Shown one piece after another: positions 46,553-59,000 of a DNA stretch of 64,000 nt (the first letter of the stretch is position 1; the number at the start of each line of letters is the position of its first letter). The notes under the pieces were generated by a model. The model saw only the letters and a program-made list of their open reading frames with translations. It was not told the DNA's origin and searched no databases. This stretch comes from Nipponacmea schrenckii (Eukaryota > Mollusca > Gastropoda > Lottiidae). Position numbers and translations under genes: made by a program. Where the stretch lies: positions 27,391,106-27,455,105 of the forward strand of contig JAUJPP010000005.1 of NCBI GenBank assembly GCA_030562195.1, read 5' to 3'.

Positions 46553-47663
46553 CACCATCAAAATTTAATCCAGGTGTTCAAAATAATCTGCGTTTGAAAT
46601 TAAAAATCACTAGTTTTTTCCTTTTGACTTCGACATCATAAAAAAAGACGTTTTTGACAAAAAACATTAAATTTCTAATTTGAAGGTGTATTTAAACAGA
46701 TGGTCATAGTACTTCTAAAGACTTAATACATAAGGACTCCGAAAATTGTCAACCATGGCCTTTAACTTGTTATCTACCAATAAACGACCAGACTTTTGGA
46801 TGGCCTTGAAATGGTGGATTGTTTTTATGAAACGTCTAGATTGTTCAGTAGTTAGAATTAGGTTTAGGTAGGAGTAGGTTTATCTTTCAACCATTACAAA
46901 CTTGATATGTCTATGACTCTCACTTTGGTCATTACGTAAAACCTCACAAATTTTAAGGATGTTCATTTTAAACTTATAATATGTATTGATAAAAAATACA
47001 GATAATGGAAATCATAGTTCTGTTGGAGGTATTATCTCTGTGTAATGCAACTGAGACTGCTTTCCTATCGATCTATTTGTTAATAATAATAATTAATTTG
47101 TACTTAATCAACAACACCAGGACCAGTCATATTGGATTTTTTATGTAAAGAAAAACATAAGGCTCACAAAGTTGATACAAATTAGTAATATACAATACAA
47201 TATACAATATGAACTAAATAACAAGAAAACTTAAAAATTTGGCAGTGACAACTAGTTTTCATACCTTTAGATACCTTGTAACATTTTTTCTACAGTTTAC
47301 AATATTAAAGCCGGCTCACGTTACATATGGGGTCAAGCCTGTTTTACGGTCTCCATAATGGAAAGAGATGCTATAGGGTATAAAGCTTGAATGAAGGGAA
47401 CTTCCACTATTTCAATAGTGAAAAAATGTTTGGCTTATTGTTCTAATACACAATATGATAGTAGATTTTATCAAATAACTATTACCAAATGTAAGCATTT
47501 TTCAACTGACAAAATATGCAAATCTCTGCAAGTGGTACCCATCATTTAAGTGAATTTAAAGATGAATGAGGAATGGATTTATGAATCATAAAAATACAAC
47601 ACACTTTGTTTGTCACTTTATAACAGAGAAATATAAACAACAAACAAAATTTCGCAAACAATA
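46553..47663. other. Intergenic / 3' UTR of the USP gene
   Basis: AT-rich space beyond the USP stop codon, without recognised genes or repeats. It probably holds the USP 3' UTR and polyadenylation site. Confidence 0.55.
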
Positions 47664-50600
47664 TCAACAATCAGTTTGTTTATAAAACAAAATGTATACG
47701 TTTTCTCTAACTTCACGAGTATTCACTTCATCATTAATATTAACTGGACATACATCTTCATCATCAAAACGATACCATGTATTATCATCACATAAACAGT
47801 AGCTTATATAATGTCCATTATTGGTACTTTCACTTCCTAGATGTAAACACATGCCATAGAGATCATAAATGTGGCTGCCAGATGAAGCTGTCATGTCTTG
47901 TCTATCAGTTACAATGTCATAAATGATAGAGCTCAGATCTAATCCTTTCACTGGTATACATAGAGGTGCCTTGACTTTCTTTGACCTACCACTACGTGGA
48001 TTGTAAGAGAAACGCAATAACTGAATAGTTAAACATTCAGGAAGTTGTCGCAATAAACACCTTCTTTGTTTAGTTTTAGTTTGTTTTATATCATTACTAG
48101 TTCCTCCATCTAAAATAGGAGTCGATGTTTTAAACACATTGTCATAGTATCCACTGTCATTTACAATATCTCGAATACCTATTATAGGTGACATCATTTG
48201 AGAAGAAGACGGAGAATGGAAGGCAGAATCAGCACGATTTCTTAGAATATTGTGTGGAGTATCAATCAATTCTTGGGAACGTGTTCTTGTTGTTATGCTT
48301 TGACTTTTCTTTACTGAATTTTTAGATTCACCTGTACACAAGGAACACTGTAAGTTATCTTGATCCATTAAATGTTCCACATGACAAAGACTAGTAAAAC
48401 AATCATTTAACATGACCAGTCCAGAGTTGACATGAGGCTGGACTATTGGAACTGGTAGAATATTAAATGCCTGCATATGAACTGAGATATGATTATCCTG
48501 TAAACAATGATATGCTTCTACTAGTTGTCCTTTAAACAAATCATCTACAGAAGATTCATTATCATGTTTATGTGTCAGCCATTCTAAATCTGATAATCTT
48601 TGAATTGGTTCAGCATAAGAATCATTTTCTAAACCATTAGCCAATTCAATCTGAAAAATAAAATCCAATAACCCTCTATTATTGATTATTCTGACCACAG
48701 AATCATTTATTATTTTGATATGATAATGAACACACAGTCTCCTAATTTTTTTTCCTTTTATAAGAAAAATGAATTTTGAAGATCATGGACAATAATTTAT
48801 GATTAATATTTCCAAATTTATTTCATTTCCATGCTTCATCCTTGAGTGATATTAAACAATTACACTACATGTCTTTTCAACTAAAATCATACTAATGACC
48901 AACTTCTTTTCACATAATAAATTAAGTACTATTTGCTCTGTGACCTAGACCACAAAGAGACTCCAAAAAAAAAAGTCTAAATTTGCCAAGAATTGTATCT
49001 TCAAGAGTGTTTGCAAGCTAAGAATTGAACTGGCTTTCAAGAACGAGTATTACATATTTCTGACTTTAAAACACTCACACAAACAAATGTGGACGGATTG
49101 TGGACATTGCATGTGAGGTGGGCATATAGAAAGAGACAAATGTAGATAATCACCAATACCAGTACTAAAGATTTGGTGAATCTCAAAATAACTAAATAGC
49201 TCATGGTAAAAAGTTTGGAATTACCTCTCTTCTACAGGCTTTCATCAGATCATGTATTCTCTTCTTATTTAGGTCACCATAAATCTTCTTTAACATCAAC
49301 AAGTTGTTGCTGGTGAATCGCTCACCATTACACTGTTGTTGTTGTTTATCTGAAAATAAACATTGAAAAGCTTTCTGTTTTAAGTAAAAGGCAGTATTTT
49401 CAATTGAACAAAACTACTTATTTGAAAAAAAAAATAGTTGGAGTGATTGATCTATTACCAATAAAAAGAAACATAACTTTATATGATGGCACAAAGATTC
49501 CTGAAGTAGAAATAAATGCATTTTATCCTTTCTCAATGGTAGCCTCTATTTTAATTAAATGATACTTATATTGTTTTAGTTTGAAACCACAACCACACAT
49601 TAAATTAAAATTAAATTAAAGGTTATCTAGGTGAAGGATTAATAACTAGTATAAAACAGAATTCTTAACATGTCTATATTTTTACAAACAGATCAATCAA
49701 AGTTAATATAGAGAAGATAGGTAGGTTAGAGATGTGAAAGTGAAGGTTTAATATAAGATATTAAAAGATAAAATTAAACCACAGGCAGTGAATGGGGCTA
49801 TTTAAATGGATCCATACCAGCTTGTAGGGCTTTTCTATTCTTGTTTAATATATTATGCAAAGTATCAAGTATCCAGGTAAGGAACTCTGCAGCATCTTGT
49901 TGAGTTTGACGCTGACCAGGTTGAGTTATTAGCTGTGGATTAAGAGTAGCAGCTGATTGTCTGAAGGCAGATGGATCAAGAGCATTATGTGATCCTGAAG
50001 AGGATTTGCACTGGTGTAACAGTTCCATAAAACTGGTTAACAACATTGATTCTGTTACATTACACTCCATTTCTTTGGCTGCTTCAACTGATAAACATTT
50101 GACAAGGTGAGGACTCCTGGCTAAACACTGTATGATTGAGTTCATGAAACATAAATTATGTCCATTGTTCCTTATACCTGGTGGTATGGAATTAGAGTTT
50201 GATCCAATTCCAAGAGCACTCAAAACTTTAGTTTTCAGCGTAGTTCCTGATGATTGAATTTGTGGTATCTTTGAAAGAATATTGTTGTTTTGATTAAATT
50301 CATTTCTTAAAGGCCGCCGTTTCAATTCTAACAATCCACCTCTATTTCTGGCTGGTGTCATTCCAGATTTTAGATGATTATTTACCAATACTCCTGCATC
50401 ATAAAATTTGCTGCAGTAATTGGGCAACTCATTTTGTTTACGACTAAACTGATCAGAATGGGGACTGAGGCCTTGGTTGTGACTTACTATAAATGTATTT
50501 CTGTCTAAACCAGGAGAAACTGTTACATTTGGTGGAAACCCTCCTCCTCCAGTAGAAGGAACTGTGGGATAATATGCTGGATGTGGTATAGTTCGTAATA

Positions 50601-51716
50601 CTGGAGTACCAGGGGGGGTTTTCTGCTGCTGTGATTGATGTCTTTTTCTTTGATTCATGCTTTCTTCGTGCTGTTGCGCTTCTTCCCATCGTGTTCTAAT
50701 GAGGTTCCACCAATATCTAAAATCTATTCTACCATGAAGCTGTGTGTAAAATAAGGTGATGACTGTCAAAGTTATGAGAACTACTGGATTGTGATCAAAT
50801 AAATAAACTAGCAACGACAATCCAGATAAGACCATAGACTCAAATAACCAGATTCTTCTCTTTTCTTCATCATTCCTAAAAATGAATCAATAAAATATTA
50901 GAAAATACATCAGTCATCATTTACATTATTCTCCCTCTCTGCTAGTTCAACCTCTATTTCTATTGAACAGACTTTTGATCTAATTTTCAATAGTAGCTTT
51001 GATCTCAAACCTTATATTTAATTAATGAAAAAGAAAGGAAATGAAAGAATAAGCTCAGCATAATATAATAAATGTTCAACAGTAAGCACCAACATATTTC
51101 ATGCCTATTTAGTGCGGGCATGATATGTAAGTGAATCGATGCCAAGTGCCAAAACATACATTTCCGTAATTATGCACAAATCAACTGTATATTTTCACTG
51201 ATTTGATTAAAGTTGTTGGATACTATTTGTCACTAATAATAATAAGTCAATAATGGACCTTAACCAAATATCACAGTTACAAAGTTTTGAAACTGAAAAT
51301 AAATGTTATCCTTTCACCCCATATTGGAATGCATATAGTGATCCTTGCATTACTATTCTGTGCTGGATGGCATGATTGGTTATATCATCTAACTTGGACG
51401 TGGGCACTGTTTGTCTCATCACCAGGCCTAATTGGTACCATTCATTATTAGGCTACATCATACATCAGACAGTAGCTCATATAGAACAAATGGCGCTACT
51501 TCACTTATGTACCTCTCGATGCCGAACAAATTGTATGAAACACTATTGTAGCCTACTTAATAATTAAAGCTAACATAACAGTAAAAAAATCTTATAAACT
51601 TACACAGCATCTTTCAAAACGGCTTTTGCAACCACATCGACAAAAATAAAGAATACGAAGTCCAATATTGAATGCACAGTAATAGAATACAATGCGGAAA
51701 AGATTGGCCAAGTCAT
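47664..51716 (-). CDS. USP-family deubiquitinase with N-terminal transmembrane segments
   Basis: Cysteine protease that would cleave ubiquitin from membrane-proximal substrates. Four exons in phase: 51604-51716, 49818-50875, 49225-49349, 47664-48650; 760 residues. Catalytic Cys (about C280) sits in NNGHNLCFMNSIIQCLA, followed by QRQTQQDAAEFLTWILD. The His box is STNNGHYISYCLCDDNTWYR (about H712), followed by FDDEDV. LPECLTIQLLRFSYN marks the finger/palm junction. Only one CxxC (CSLC) of the usual two is seen, so the zinc ribbon is probably lost. Residues ~5-33 and ~51-84 are hydrophobic, suggesting two or three membrane passes, then a long low-complexity linker before the protease. USP30 is also N-terminally membrane anchored, but the sequence does not look like USP30 to me, so no symbol is given. 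Confidence 0.9.
48826..49130 (+). repeat. Diverged fragment of the TATACGCCC-bounded satellite family in a USP intron
   Basis: Contains TTCATCCTTGAGTGATATTA, AAGAGTGTTTGCAAGCTAAG, TTTCAAGAACGAG and, near the end, TGTGGACGGATTGTGGAC and GAGGTGGGCATATAG, in the same order as in the 26-27.8 kb satellite. Confidence 0.7.
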
Positions 51717-51833
51717 CGTAAATTATTATGCTCTATTCATCTAGATTTACACTCATATTTCAGTTTTATTCAACTCTTTCATTTTTGTTAAGGTTTTGTT
51801 TATTTATCAACAGACTCCGTTCAAATTTCGGCT

Positions 51834-51882
51834 CCAAAATGGCGTTTCGGTCTTTACGCAAGCGCCATATTCACCGGAAGTG
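51834..51882. promoter_or_regulatory. Putative promoter motifs upstream of the USP gene
   Basis: CAAAATGGCG (YY1-like) at 51834-51843 and ACCGGAAGTG (strong ETS consensus) at 51873-51882 lie 120-165 bp upstream of the minus-strand USP start. The same pairing occurs before the RING gene. Motif evidence only. Confidence 0.5.
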
Positions 51883-53060
51883 CAGTATTTTAGTCAAACC
51901 AACCTGAAATTCTAAGCCGATTATGCCTTATGATTTTTAACCATGATATATATTATTATGTGCTTTTTAAATTTTTCAGCCAAATAAAAATAAATACTAG
52001 ACTTTGGTTTCCTTATTTACAGTTTGAGGGACAATATTGATTATAACTAACACTTTTGAAATCTTATAAGGTCGGTTTTCTTACCAATTCAAAATGTATG
52101 GTCGTTTTGACTGTAATATTGTAAACAACATGACATAAAAGATGATAAAGTTTCATAATATGCTGATCGGTAATGCATTATATTAACCTTTGCAAGACAA
52201 TGACACATTATTTGAAAAGTCGATTGAGATATACATACTACAATTGTAATATTATTGTATTACTTATTATGAGTACTATTAGTATTAGCCTACTACCCCC
52301 CCCCCCCCCCCCGAGTCCCCGTTTGCTCGTGTGTTGACAGTGGGATTTGGAAATAGCAAAAAGAGTAGACTGAAGCCCCTTTCCTGGCCAAATTTCAATC
52401 ATTGGACATTGCATGGCATTGCCCGTCTTTATTAGCCCATAAGGTGCAGAAGAGTAGGACGTAAAACTCCGTTCATTTTATTTAACATATAATTCGAGTT
52501 CTCTGTGCTAGGCTATAGAATAGTAGGCCTAAATGGGCGATTTTCTATGACGATTCAATAGTCAGAGATCCTTGCTCTTTCATTGAGCTAGATTTTTATT
52601 TGTAGTTTGTATTGGACAATATTTTGAAAGAATTCTATCGATTATCATTTCAATAATATTAGAAAACTTAATGTTAATCGAAGGATGTTCATTTTTAAAA
52701 GAAATTAGGATTTTCTATACAAATGTCAATATTCAAAGAAAAATGTTGAATTAAACATACAAATTAAGTGACAAGAATTAGGAAATAGCAATGAAGAACA
52801 TTCATTCAGCCTTTCATAGAAAATACCAATGTTAATGGCAATGTATGAAAAGATTATGAATTGTAAACTATATTTTACAGAGGAGTTTTTGTCAACCTTA
52901 AGAATATTCTTTAATCTATTGATAATTTACCATTTTAAAGTATTAATTCAGTAAGTGGGATTTTCAATAGATTAATTTTATGTTTCAGAACTGCAATAAA
53001 ATTGTAGAATACTTATATTATAGCTGAACAAAGGAAATTTAAATAAGATACCGTACCAAA
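51883..53060. other. Intergenic space between USP and MOV10-type genes
   Basis: Between divergently transcribed genes (USP minus, MOV10-type plus), so it should contain the MOV10-type promoter and 5' UTR. It holds a 17-C run at 52296-52312 and the second copy of the 70-bp dispersed repeat. No other gene seen. Confidence 0.55.
52413..52484 (+). repeat. Dispersed 70-bp repeat, copy 2
   Basis: Matches positions 1-72 of the window (CATGGCATTGCCCGTCTTTA ... GTAAAACTCCGTTCATTT) with a single mismatch. It lies about 100 bp after the poly-C run and about 580 bp before the MOV10-type ATG. Confidence 0.85.
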
Positions 53061-56000
53061 ATGTCAAAAGGTTCATTTAATAGTCGACTGAACCTTGGGT
53101 TGGAGTTGGTCAAGTATCTGACTGACAGAAAGGTTGATCTGAACAAATTGTCTGTCAAAGAATTGGAAACAAAATATTATACTGATTTTAAGTCTCATAA
53201 GGAAGCTTCAGGTAATTAGTCTTTAATTTTTCCTTCAGTTATAGAAATAGACAAAAATATCTACTTATGTTTGTCATTATGAAAAGTTTGAAATAGTAAT
53301 ATGATGTAATATATAAGTTAAAATGATAAAATATAAGGATGCAACAATTTTTGTTGTTACAATTCAGAGTTAGAAATTATAATCTTATTGTTATCAGCAG
53401 CTCGTTTGAACTTTAAACTAAACATGTGTTGATATAAAATGTTTATATTTGTTGATGAAAACAGCCATCAAGTCATGTTAAAGCTATCAGTTATTTCAAG
53501 TGAATTTCATATTTTTATAAAGTATTTTATGTTATAGGTGTGACATCTTTACCAGCATTTGCAAATATTCTGCAGCCATTAAAGACTACACATAACATAC
53601 AATTGAGAAAGGGAATGATTATGTTGGGCAGAAAACAGTTAAAGCATTCACAAAGTCAATCTGATGGTGCAGAAAGTTTTCATCAAGATTTACCAGATCA
53701 ATTTCCATCTGAAAAGGATTTCTCTCATCGACAAAGAAATTATAAAGTCCAAGATGGTACTAAACCTAAGAGACACCGTAGCCGTCACCATCCAAGCCGT
53801 GCACCTTCAAAGTTAGCTGTTGATCAGCATCTAGTTATAAATCAGCCCATTGTAGAAGGTGAAGATGAAGAAACTGTGTCTGGTTTTAAATTACCCAGAT
53901 TTATACATATCATTAGTAATCTGTATCAGTGTGTAGCTTGTGGTGTGTCATGTACATCCAAGCCAGAGATGGAAAAGCATGTCATTGGCAGAAGACACAG
54001 AGTAGCAGAAGTTATGCATGGTCTTAGAAATAGAAGGTTTGTTGATTCATATTTGTTGCTGTTCTGTTGATATATACAAAGAAGCTTATTTAGGCCTACT
54101 TCAGACTGTTTTTATACGCCCTCACATGAAATGTCGGGCGTATATTGTGATCAACTTTCTGTCTGTCGTCTGTTCACATTTGCTTGTGCTCACTCTACAG
54201 ACTACAGTTTTGATTGGATTTTAATAATTTTTGGTATGTGAGTTCATGGCATCACAAAGAGGAACTGTATTGATTTTGGTGATGATCGGATAATTTTTAG
54301 CGGAGATACAGTGTCAGACTTAGCACGATTTTGGAAAAATGCGAGTAACTTTGCTTGTGCTCACTCTACAGATTACAGTTTTGATTGGATTTGAATCATC
54401 TTTGGTATGTGAGTTCATGGCATCACAAAGAGGAACTGTATTGATTTTGGTGATGATCGGATGATTTTTAGCATAAATACAGTGTCCGACTGAGCGGAAT
54501 TTCGCAAAAATGAGAATAGCTGTCTTGTGCTCACTCTACAAACTACAGTTTTGATTGCATTTTAATAAGTTTTTTGCCCATTATCTGATAAAACTGAACA
54601 TGAATTCTTGCCCATTATCTGATAAGCCTGAGGAGGGCGTATCTGCACGCTTTGCGTGCCTATGTTTATAAACTTCTATTGACAGTGGTTGACAATAGTG
54701 TCAACAAAGTAATGTGTTTGCAATAGAAGCTACAATTTTGAATGAATTTTGATGAAACTTGGTATGGGTATTGGAATTGATAAGATGGTTGTCAAGTTTG
54801 ATGAGTTTTCAATGAATGTTTATTGATTTACTGCCCTTGACTTAGTTAAATCACTTCAACGATTTGGCTGAAATTGTTTTCTTTGTATGTAGATTTGATA
54901 GATCAAAGGAAAAAATTATTAAGCAATGATGATGTGTGGGCATATATATCCTTGCCTGGCAAGCTATCTATAGATGTATGTTATTTATATTGCAGAGAGG
55001 ATTTAGTACAAGATAAGGGTGATATTCAAATAAGGAGTGAAAATGATTTAGAAAAGGGTATTATTGAGATACCAGTAGAGGAGAATGAAATCAAGACTAT
55101 CTATATCTTTATTTATAATACCAGTAAAGTTAAATCAGTAGTATTTGATCAATGTGAAATGTTAAAGAGAATCAGAATATTTCAGTTGGATGATGTGGAT
55201 AAGGTCACTGAAGGACAAACTAAAAAACTCCTTCCACCAGGTAAATTGTAGGCCTACATCTTTTATTGTGATTATATACTTTTATTCCACATGGTAACTC
55301 TTGATGAAAATAACAGCGGTTGGTGTTTAAATTTTATGAAAATGCGTATATGTGCTATGCTGATCAATTGCAGACCTTCATTAATGAATTCTTAATTAAC
55401 TAGTGACAATTATTCATAGTTATTGATACCATTTCAAGTTTTGGCCAATTTTTTTAAAATTAATGATTAGTATAATGATTTGGGTACGTTTACATGGTAA
55501 AGAGAATGTAAAGGCTAACCCCATAGCTGTAATGAAATTTTCAGTATTCTGAAATGTTTGTGACCCAGTTATTTTTGTTTCAGATAGCAATTATTGGATC
55601 AGTGTCCAAACACAAGCTCGTAATGTAGGTAGTTTCCATACACCACTAGCCTTTAGATTTCATTCACTTCATTGTTCTGAAGACAGCTTCCATATTGTAC
55701 GATATTTACATGCTCGTTGTCAGAACACTGTCACAAAAAGTTTGAAACCTACACAGAAATTTAAACGTCCACCAAGAAAAGCCTTTAAAAAACCTGCCAG
55801 TGAAATTATTGATGGGTTAAAACTTCCAAGGTTGGTAATAATTTTATGGAAATTGTGTCCAATAAGACAGGCATAATATTACATCATATTTTGTATTATG
55901 CATTTCTATGAATCAATATATTTTATTTCTTCAGGAATAGGGTTTAAACTATGCTTTGAAATAGTCAGTTTTTTCCCCCAAAATTGCAAGTGAAAATGCT

Positions 56001-59000
56001 AGACAATTAAAGTCTTAAATTTTCAATTTTTGAAATTTTCAAATTAATGATGTCTTTACATCATCATCATCAATAGATTCTATGAAACTGTGAAATGGTT
56101 AAGACAATACACGATAATAATGACATGTGGTAAAGAGTCATGCTTCAGAAGACAATATAATTCTTTCCCTGCAAGGTAGTTTAGCTTGCAGCCATTGACA
56201 AAAGAGGTCAAATGTTATTTTAGATTATCTCTATCAGGTAATAAATCATATTGACAAATAGAACTAAATTATGCATGGGAACAAAACTTTTACTAAATTC
56301 AATTTCCTAAAGATGCTGATGATTATGTTTTATCTGTGTCTGCTATGTATATTGTAGTATAGGAGGTGATCAGTTAGAAAGAGAAGTAGCAATAAAACCT
56401 TATCTTGTCTTGGATTCTTTAAGACATATCATCAACAGAGGATTGACCAATACGAAAGGGTTAAAACAATCAGAGAAAATTGAAACCTCTGCTTTAAGGT
56501 GGGTTAATATAAAGTTATCTGACACTTTTTCTCATAATGAAAAAATGTATAAATGCCTTTTACTTCAATATATTTACCAAAATAATCCTTTAAAAGACGA
56601 GTAATTAAAGTTCATTTTGGTAAAAAATCAATTTCAGCTATCTGTTCTTTTTAGCATTATTAGAAACTTTTTCGAGCTAATTATCAGTCTGTAAATCTAA
56701 TGTCTTGACTAATCCTTTTTAGCATCAGTCATCTGGTTTTTATTTTTGCTGAAATATGTTCAAGAGTTGCTTGAAAACTAAGGGTGTGTTTTGAATTGCA
56801 TTACTAATATCTTTTATTCTAGATCTACATTAGAAGATACATTGTCTATAGCGAATTACCAGAAACGTTTATCAGCATTAATGCATTGTGAAGAAATACA
56901 GATGGAAGTTGATATCAGACAGTATGATATGGAAGAGGCCACTATGACAGTTTGTCCTGAAAATAAAAGATTATTAGTGTTAAAAGTATGCTAGCTTACA
57001 ATTATAAATACATGTAATAAGATTTGAATTGCCAAAAATGATTTATTCCTATATTACCATAGCAAGTTATAAAAGTGAATATTTCCTTCTTTAAACAACC
57101 ATATTATGGATTACATCAAAAACAGGGAATTTTACCCAAAATGTATGTTTCCATTACTAAGTTGCATTTTTTTCAATGCACACTGTTTTGTGAGAGGATC
57201 ATACAGCCACTAAATGATTTTAAAATAATACATCTGTTATAGTTACAATTTCCCTGTTTTTTACATCAAAAACAGGGAATTTTACCCAAAATGTATGTTT
57301 CCACTACTAAGTTGCATTTTTTGCAATGCATACTCTTTTATGAGAGGATCATACAGCCACTAAATGATTTTAAAATAATACATCTGTTATAGTTACAATT
57401 TCCCTGTTTTTTACATCAAAAACAGGGAATTTTACCCAAAATGTATGTTTCCACTACTACGTTGCATTTTTTGCAATGCATACTCTTTTATGAGAGGATC
57501 ATACAGCCACTAAATGATTTTATAATAATACATCTGTTATGTACAATTTCCCTGTTTTTAGTATCAAAACGACCTTTTTTCACCCAAGTAATATTTCACA
57601 CATGAATTGTATGCTCACAGTTGGATGAAATGTCTTATGATTTCATTGTAAGAAAATATAGTGAAATAAAAACCATATATCAATATAAATCACAATTTCC
57701 CTGATTTCTGAATAAAATATACCATTTTCACCTCAAAATATACATAAATTTGATAAGACTTTTTCCAAAATACACTAAAAAGGATTCCATCAATTTATAC
57801 AATATAGAAAATAATAAAATTCTAGTACTATATAAGATTTTTTGTTAGTTCTCAAAATTCACTTGTTTTTGTTATAAAAGAGCTTTTTTACCCCAAAAAA
57901 TATGTTCCAATGAACAAAGAAAATCATATTTTTGAGTAGAAAAATTATTCTGGCACAAATGTTATAACAAGTTCGAAGAGATATCTCTGGCGGTAAATTT
58001 GGTACGCGTCATAAAATATGTATTACAAAATTCCACTAATTAGTGATAATTAACCCGGGCAGACAATGACATATTTCAAAAATTAATCTGGTACTAAGAG
58101 GGTTAAAGAAGGAAATTTTCACTTTAAAACGTCTTTTTACCTATAGTACAATGAAATGCCCTGATGAATTTCATGGGAAGTGAAATATCTGGCCACTTTA
58201 ATAGAGCCAACCTCCACAGTAATTTTTCTGTGTATCTCAACAATAGTTTTTTCTGTTTTTTCACTGTTTAATATGTGCTGACATAGGTCGACAAAGTAGG
58301 TTATAAGGTAATGAAATTTATATTTGAAGGTTCCTGGTTTAGCTGAGAATCGTCCCTCGGTATTACGTGGTGATTGGTTGTTTATTCGTATAGTTGATTC
58401 TGATGATAAAGAATATAAAGGATATGTACATGAAGTAAGAAAAAATGAGGTTTTATTAGGATTTCATAAAAGGTATTTTGATTTTGCAAATTATCCCAGG
58501 AATATCTATATTATATCTCAGATATATAATAACAGTTAGTATATAATTAGTTTCCAAAGGTACAATGAAATTCAACCATGATATAATAAAATCTAGGTGT
58601 TGTTCAGTCAAAGATTAGAGTTAGGAGGTATATATATTTAATGGTAAATGTTTAAAGAATATAGTCATATTTACAATTTATAAATCTCCATTTTCATGTT
58701 TCAGTTTATTAGAAAAGATGACACCATTAACCAAGTTTAGTGTAAGATTTGTATTTAATCGTTTACCAGTCCGACTACAACATCGTGCTATTGATTATAT
58801 TAATACACATAAAGACCAGTTTGAATCTTTATTATTCCCAACTGAGGATCAAATTGGAAAATATGATTTAATGAAACCATTAAATGCTGAATTCAGGTAA
58901 TTTTAGTGCTTTCTCAACAATCAATACTTAGCTAGCAGTGAAAATCTAGATGCATAATGGCTAGAACATTAACAAATTTCTGTTCTCTTTTTCTATTCAC

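Noticed and set aside
47664..51716. Naming the deubiquitinase USP30
   Set aside because: Membrane anchoring is shared, but catalytic-domain wording and length differ; no symbol was assigned.
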